Positions 59,928-64,000 of a DNA stretch of 64,000 bases are shown here, in pieces. Position numbers and translations under genes: made by a program. Under the pieces are notes generated by a model. It saw only the letters and a list, made by a program, of their open reading frames with translations, was not told the DNA's origin and did not search any database. The DNA is from JAXLYX01 sp046351215 (GTDB taxonomy: Bacteria > Myxococcota_A > Polyangia > Polyangiales > Houyiibacteriaceae). The stretch lies in assembly GCA_046351215.1 (NCBI GenBank), contig JAXLYX010000018.1:87955-151954 (forward strand), written 5' to 3'. Position 1 is the first letter of the stretch. The number at the start of each line of letters is the position of its first letter.

Positions 59928-62900
59928 CCGCCGCCACGAGCCGCGAGAGCTCCTCCGCTTCCCTGCGGAAGCTGCAATTCGTCGACGACAAGTCCTCGAA
60001 GTTCTGGCATGCGAGCGTCGACGACACGAAGGTGACGGTGACGTTCGGACGCATCGGGACGAACGGCCAGACCCAGGAGAAGTCCTTCGCCTCGGCCGAG
60101 GCCGCGAGGAAGGCCTTCGACAAGCAGGTCGCCGAGAAGCTCGCGAAGGGATACGTGGACGAAGCCGGGGGCGACGCGGCGCCTGCGTCGCCCGCGAAGG
60201 AAGCGCGGCGCCCCGAGGTCCGGATCCGGATCACCGAAGCGGATCGACGCGCGGCGCTCGTCGACGGCGTCCCGCCTCCCATCCCGCGACCGGAGCCTCG
60301 CCCCTTCGATCGCGGCGCGTTCATCGAGCGCCTCGAGAGCCTCCTCGATCCGTCCGACCGATTCGCGAGCGTCGATCCCGCGAAGCTCGACATCCCGCTC
60401 GAAACGAGCCGAGAGGAGGCTTGGCTCCTGCTCTCCCTCTTCGGCGGCATGGGCTCCACTCCGCTCGAGACGCGCCTTTCGCTCATGAAGGCGGACCTCG
60501 GAGAGCGGCAGGAAGTCACCTTCCCGACGAATCCCGACGAGACGGTCGCGAGCCTCCGAAGCCGTGGACCATGGGTCGCACGTCTCGTCTTCGGCGCGTT
60601 CGGCGCATCTGGCATCGAAGCGTTGATCTGTAGCTCCACGAGGGGGATGTCCCTCGTGTGCGGCGACGTCGACGAGGCCGGGATCGTGCCGTACCTCACG
60701 CTCGAAGAGCGTGCTTCGCTGCGCAGCAAGCTCCTCGGCTCGCTCGACGAATCAGACGGCCCTGGCACTCGGGTGGTGGCCATGCTCGGGCAGCTCGGGG
60801 AGCCGGCCGAGACGATTCGCCGCTCGGTCGTCGGCTGGTTCCAGGGAAGCGGGCATCCGGATTTCTTCGCATGCCGCTGGGACGGCAACTCCACGCTGCG
60901 GGCGCTCTTCGCGCTCGGCGACCCCGACGAGATCGCCCGCGAGGCGATTCGGCTCGAGGCCCTCCCGACGACCCCCGCTGAAATTCGGATGCTGCTGGCG
61001 TCGACCGAGCTGCGGTGCCTCGACCTCATCGTCGAAGCGATTCGGATCGCGCCCACGAGAGCGTTGGCCGAGGCGTTCGCGCGGGCGCTCGCGCTCGTCG
61101 AGGCTCCCGAGTGCACACCCCGCATGCTGCGGCTCCTCCACGAGCCCAAGGCGGCTTCCGTGGCACGCCAATGGCTCGACGGGCATCCCTTCTTCGGTGC
61201 CGAAGGCGCGGCACCGCTCGCCGCGCAACGCGACGACGTGGGTGCCGAGGCGCTCTCCTACCTGAGGGCTCTCGCCAAGCGGGGTCTCGACGAAGCGCTC
61301 GAGCATGGGTTCGCCACGCTTCCGCCGGGAGACGCCACGGCCCTGAGACAATCCCTTCGACGAGCTTCCGAGGTCGCGCTCGCCGAAGCGACGCTGGACG
61401 AGCTGCCGGCCTGGGCACGGCGCTGCTTCGGGGATCCGGCCGAGCTCCTCGTCGAGCCCGTCGTGCTCTCCGATGCCGAGAGGCATCCCGTGCCGCGCGT
61501 GGAGCTCGACGTTCCGAAGCCTTCCTTCCCCGCGCCTCTTCCCGCGCCCCTCTCGCTCCCCGAGCCGCCTCCGTTCGACTTCGAAGCGTGCATGCAGCGG
61601 CTGCGGAGGGCCCATTTCAACTTCCAGTTCCATTGGCCCGCAGCGAACCTCGCGCTTCCGCTATCCCGCGAAGAGGCCGGCTTCTGGTACGAGGCGTACG
61701 TTCTCGGGCGATCCCCCGCATTCACCGAGCCCGCGCTCCGGGCGTGGGTCGCCGCCCCGACGCCGCGCGCGCTATCGAGGAATCCATCGCCCGAGCTCGT
61801 GGCCCCGCTCTACGTCCTCTTCGGGTTCGCCGGCATCGACGCGGTCCTGCGCCACTCCTTCGCGCAGTGGCAGGGCGTGGAAAAGGTGGCGAAGGACATC
61901 GTTCCCTTCCTCTCCACGGACGCCCGCGACGCCCTTCGAGCCCACCTCCTGAGCGCCGAGGACCCATCCGTGGGCATGATCGAGCTCGCCATCCGGCTCG
62001 GCGCTTCGAAGGCCGAGATCGGGCCTGTGATACGCCGCTTCGCGACGGAGCCCGGGAGGTGGTCCCAGGTCACGTGCCGATGGCTCCCCTTCCTCGAGAC
62101 GCCGGAGGAAATGGTCTCGGAGGCCGCGCGCCTCCAATCGGAACCGGGGGACGCCACCGCCGCGAGCGAATGGCTGGCCGCTGCGGGGCTCGCGGGCGTC
62201 CCCTTGCTCGCCGCGGCCATCGAGTCGCAGCGCGCGGACAAGGCCTCGCTCCTCGCGGTGCTCGCGGGCGCCCGGGCGCCTTTCGTCGCCCCCCTCATGC
62301 TCGCCCAACGCACGAGCGGCCCCTGCAAGGAAACCGTCCGACGGTGGCTCGAAGCGAACCCCGTCTTCGCGATCGAAGGCCTCCTGCCTCTCGTCGGCAC
62401 GAAGGACAAGCTCGCGAACGCGGCCGTCGACTGCCTCCGCGCGCTCCGGCGGCGCGGTTACGGCCCGCTGATCGCCGAGCTCTCGAACGGGGATGCGACG
62501 GTCGAGAAGCTCGTCCTCGACCCGAGCGCTGGGCTCGCGAAGCCGAACGCGGCCGATCGCGCGCTCGCGCCCTTGCTCCCCGCGATCGGCCTTCGGACCG
62601 AGGCGGGACCGAGGAAGCTCGGCGACGAGCAAGTCGCGATCGTCCTCGCGGAGCTCCGCTCGAGCTCGCTCGGTGCGCCGACGGCGAGGCTCGCCCTTCT
62701 TCGCGAGCACGCCGATCCGGCTTCGCTCGATCGCTTCGCCTGGGCGCTCTGCCAGGGCTGGCTGAGGGACGGCGCTCCGTCGAAGGATCGATGGAAGCTC
62801 GAGGCCGTCGGCCAGCTCGGAGGCGACGCCGCCGCGATCGAGCTCGCGAAGCTCGTCCGAGTCTGGCCCGGCGAGAGCCAGCACGCGCGCGCCGTCCTCG

Positions 62901-64000
62901 GGCTCGAATGCCTCCGGGCCATCGGCACCGACACGGCGCTGATGCAGATCCACGGCATCGCGCAGAAGGTCGCCTTCAAGGGCATCAAGGAGCGCGCGAA
63001 CGAATGCCTCGACGGCATCGCGCTCGATCGTGGACTCGGCCGCGAGGAGCTCGCCGATCGCATCATCCCCGACGGCGGCCTCGACGAGCGGGGGACGCGG
63101 GTCTTCGACTTCGGTCCCCGTTCCTTCACCTTCGTGCTCGGCCCGGACCTCAAGCCGATGGTGCGTGACGCGACGGGAAAGCGACTCCCCGATCTCCCGA
63201 AGCCGGGAGCGAAGGACGACGCCGTGGTCGCCACCGCCTCGGTCGCCGCGTGGAAGCTCCTCAAGAAGCAGGTCGCCGAGGTCGCGAAGACCCAATCCGC
63301 ACGGCTCGAGCTCGCCATGGTCGTCGGGCGTCGGTGGACGCCCGAGGAATTCGAGAAGCTCTTCGTCCGACATCCCGTGATGGGCCACCTCGTGCGTCGC
63401 CTCGTCTGGGGCGCCTACAGCACGACCGGCGAGCTCGTGACGAGCTTCCGCGTCGGCGACGACGGAACGTTCTCCGATTCCTCGGACGAGCCCTGCGCGC
63501 TCGGCGAAGGAACCGCGACCGTGGGCGTGCTCCATCCCTCCCATCTCTCCGATGCGGAGAAGGGCTCCTGGGGCGAGCTCCTCTCCGACTACGAGATCCT
63601 CCCGCCCTTCGTCCAGCTCGGCCGGCCGACCTACACGCTGACCGACGAGGAGAAGCGTTCGGGGCGGATCCGCCGCTTCTCGGGCTACGAGCTCGACCCG
63701 AAGACCTTCGTCTTCGGGCTCGAGGCCCTCGGATGGCGCCGCGAGCAGCCCGACGACAGGGATGCCTTCATGCTCCATTCGAAGACCTACGGCCCGGTGA
63801 CCGCCTATGTCACGTATTCCCCGGGCGCCTTCATCGGTTCGCACTGGGACGAGTGGAAGCCGCAGCGCATCGAGGGCCTCGGCTTCGTGCGCGACGGAAC
63901 CCCGCTCGGCGTCTCCCTGCTCTCGGCGCAGGACGGCTCGAGCTTGTCGCTCGACGCGATCGATCCCGTCGTGCTGAGCGAAGCGCTCCACGATCTCACC
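59924..64000 (+). CDS. WGR-DUF4132 giant protein (MolR-like), cut by the right edge
   Basis: At least 1359 residues lie in the window and the frame stays open to the edge. A WGR domain (about 14-80) shows LRKLQFVDDKSSKFWHASV, VTVTFGRIGTNGQ and AEAARKAFDKQVAEKLAKGY. Two helical modules follow, like those in the upstream paralogue, then DUF4132 (about 1105-1300; VAAWKLLKKQVAEVAKTQSARLELAMVVGRRW). The final IDPVVLSEALHDLT resembles the family end, so little is missing. WGR domains bind nucleic acid ends in PARP proteins. The gene overlaps the upstream paralogue by 4 bp (ATGA). Function unknown; nucleic-acid-linked scaffold or sensor is inference. Confidence 0.9.
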   Translation, partial: MTAATSRESSSASLRKLQFVDDKSSKFWHASVDDTKVTVTFGRIGTNGQTQEKSFASAEAARKAFDKQVAEKLAKGYVDEAGGDAAPASPAKEARRPEVRIRITEADRRAALVDGVPPPIPRPEPRPFDRGAFIERLESLLDPSDRFASVDPAKLDIPLETSREEAWLLLSLFGGMGSTPLETRLSLMKADLGERQEVTFPTNPDETVASLRSRGPWVARLVFGAFGASGIEALICSSTRGMSLVCGDVDEAGIVPYLTLEERASLRSKLLGSLDESDGPGTRVVAMLGQLGEPAETIRRSVVGWFQGSGHPDFFACRWDGNSTLRALFALGDPDEIAREAIRLEALPTTPAEIRMLLASTELRCLDLIVEAIRIAPTRALAEAFARALALVEAPECTPRMLRLLHEPKAASVARQWLDGHPFFGAEGAAPLAAQRDDVGAEALSYLRALAKRGLDEALEHGFATLPPGDATALRQSLRRASEVALAEATLDELPAWARRCFGDPAELLVEPVVLSDAERHPVPRVELDVPKPSFPAPLPAPLSLPEPPPFDFEACMQRLRRAHFNFQFHWPAANLALPLSREEAGFWYEAYVLGRSPAFTEPALRAWVAAPTPRALSRNPSPELVAPLYVLFGFAGIDAVLRHSFAQWQGVEKVAKDIVPFLSTDARDALRAHLLSAEDPSVGMIELAIRLGASKAEIGPVIRRFATEPGRWSQVTCRWLPFLETPEEMVSEAARLQSEPGDATAASEWLAAAGLAGVPLLAAAIESQRADKASLLAVLAGARAPFVAPLMLAQRTSGPCKETVRRWLEANPVFAIEGLLPLVGTKDKLANAAVDCLRALRRRGYGPLIAELSNGDATVEKLVLDPSAGLAKPNAADRALAPLLPAIGLRTEAGPRKLGDEQVAIVLAELRSSSLGAPTARLALLREHADPASLDRFAWALCQGWLRDGAPSKDRWKLEAVGQLGGDAAAIELAKLVRVWPGESQHARAVLGLECLRAIGTDTALMQIHGIAQKVAFKGIKERANECLDGIALDRGLGREELADRIIPDGGLDERGTRVFDFGPRSFTFVLGPDLKPMVRDATGKRLPDLPKPGAKDDAVVATASVAAWKLLKKQVAEVAKTQSARLELAMVVGRRWTPEEFEKLFVRHPVMGHLVRRLVWGAYSTTGELVTSFRVGDDGTFSDSSDEPCALGEGTATVGVLHPSHLSDAEKGSWGELLSDYEILPPFVQLGRPTYTLTDEEKRSGRIRRFSGYELDPKTFVFGLEALGWRREQPDDRDAFMLHSKTYGPVTAYVTYSPGAFIGSHWDEWKPQRIEGLGFVRDGTPLGVSLLSAQDGSSLSLDAIDPVVLSEALHDLT
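62370..63412. repeat. Duplicated segment, copy 2 (homologous to 58303-59345)
   Basis: Second copy of the DUF4132-gene segment described for 58303-59345, in the same orientation and about 4.07 kb away. The two genes arose by tandem duplication; the 3' half is better conserved. Confidence 0.6.

Noticed and set aside
1..64000. CRISPR arrays, tRNA genes, insertion sequences and prophage genes
   Set aside because: I looked for spaced direct repeats, TTCGAAT-type T-loops with acceptor stems, transposase and integrase motifs, and found none that could be supported.

Overview
The window is very GC-rich chromosomal DNA with no rRNA, tRNA, insertion sequence, prophage, plasmid or CRISPR signal that I could find. 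The gene content suggests a predatory or soil bacterium of the Myxococcota, perhaps near Polyangiales/Sandaracinaceae: a eukaryote-like Ser/Thr kinase fused to an ATPase, many small lipoproteins, Cys-rich repeat lipoproteins, patatin and alpha/beta hydrolases, short-chain dehydrogenases, WGR/DUF4132 giants, and many family-orphan proteins. This assignment is inference; no marker gene such as 16S rRNA is present. I annotate 57 protein genes. The first (left edge) and the last (right edge) are cut by the window. No gene-free stretch exceeds 300 bases; the longest are 166-403, 9617-9817, 38887-39077 and 46795-46973, and apart from the short sites listed I see nothing in them.

Layout. 1-11 kb: edge of an FAD-linked oxidase, a CBS-pair protein, a 1331-residue Ser/Thr kinase-ATPase, a two-gene biotin-dependent acyl-CoA carboxylase operon ending in a strong hairpin, and a metallophosphoesterase. 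11-23 kb: an exported endonuclease/phosphatase-fold protein, a LuxR-type regulator with an intact acyl-homoserine-lactone pocket but no synthase nearby, reductases and dehydrogenases, a CPA2 cation/proton antiporter, an alpha/beta hydrolase, and a first small-protein plus nucleotidyltransferase pair. 23-37 kb: a methyltransferase, aspartate kinase with a classical terminator, a long-chain acyl-CoA synthetase, a second, AbiEii-like nucleotidyltransferase pair, an aldo/keto reductase, large orphan proteins, a patatin phospholipase, and a pyrophosphatase / inositol-monophosphatase group. 37-46 kb: lipoproteins, a PETase/cutinase-like hydrolase, a CDP-alcohol phosphatidyltransferase, a phospholipase-D-type lipoprotein, and a TetR regulator next to an apolipoprotein N-acyltransferase-like gene with matching operator sequences. 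45-55 kb: a THUMP domain fused to a Mut7-C RNase, DUF4272, a SprT-DUF2786 fusion and a second DUF2786 protein, a beta-lactamase-fold serine hydrolase, a PlsC-like acyltransferase, a PAS-GGDEF diguanylate cyclase, a truncated haemoglobin, membrane proteins and a Crp-type regulator. 56-64 kb: two tandem, ATGA-coupled giant paralogues of the WGR/DUF4132 (MolR-like) type; only the second carries a WGR domain.

Cross-cutting observations. At thirteen genes a TANNNT hexamer sits exactly 6-8 nt before the start codon, mostly without a Shine-Dalgarno sequence, which is the signature of leaderless transcripts; it also helps choose several starts. Two genes have a near-identical palindrome over this hexamer. 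The most promising novelties are the THUMP::Mut7-C fusion (a possible tRNA-directed nuclease), the WGR/DUF4132 tandem, the two nucleotidyltransferase modules and the leaderless-promoter pattern.
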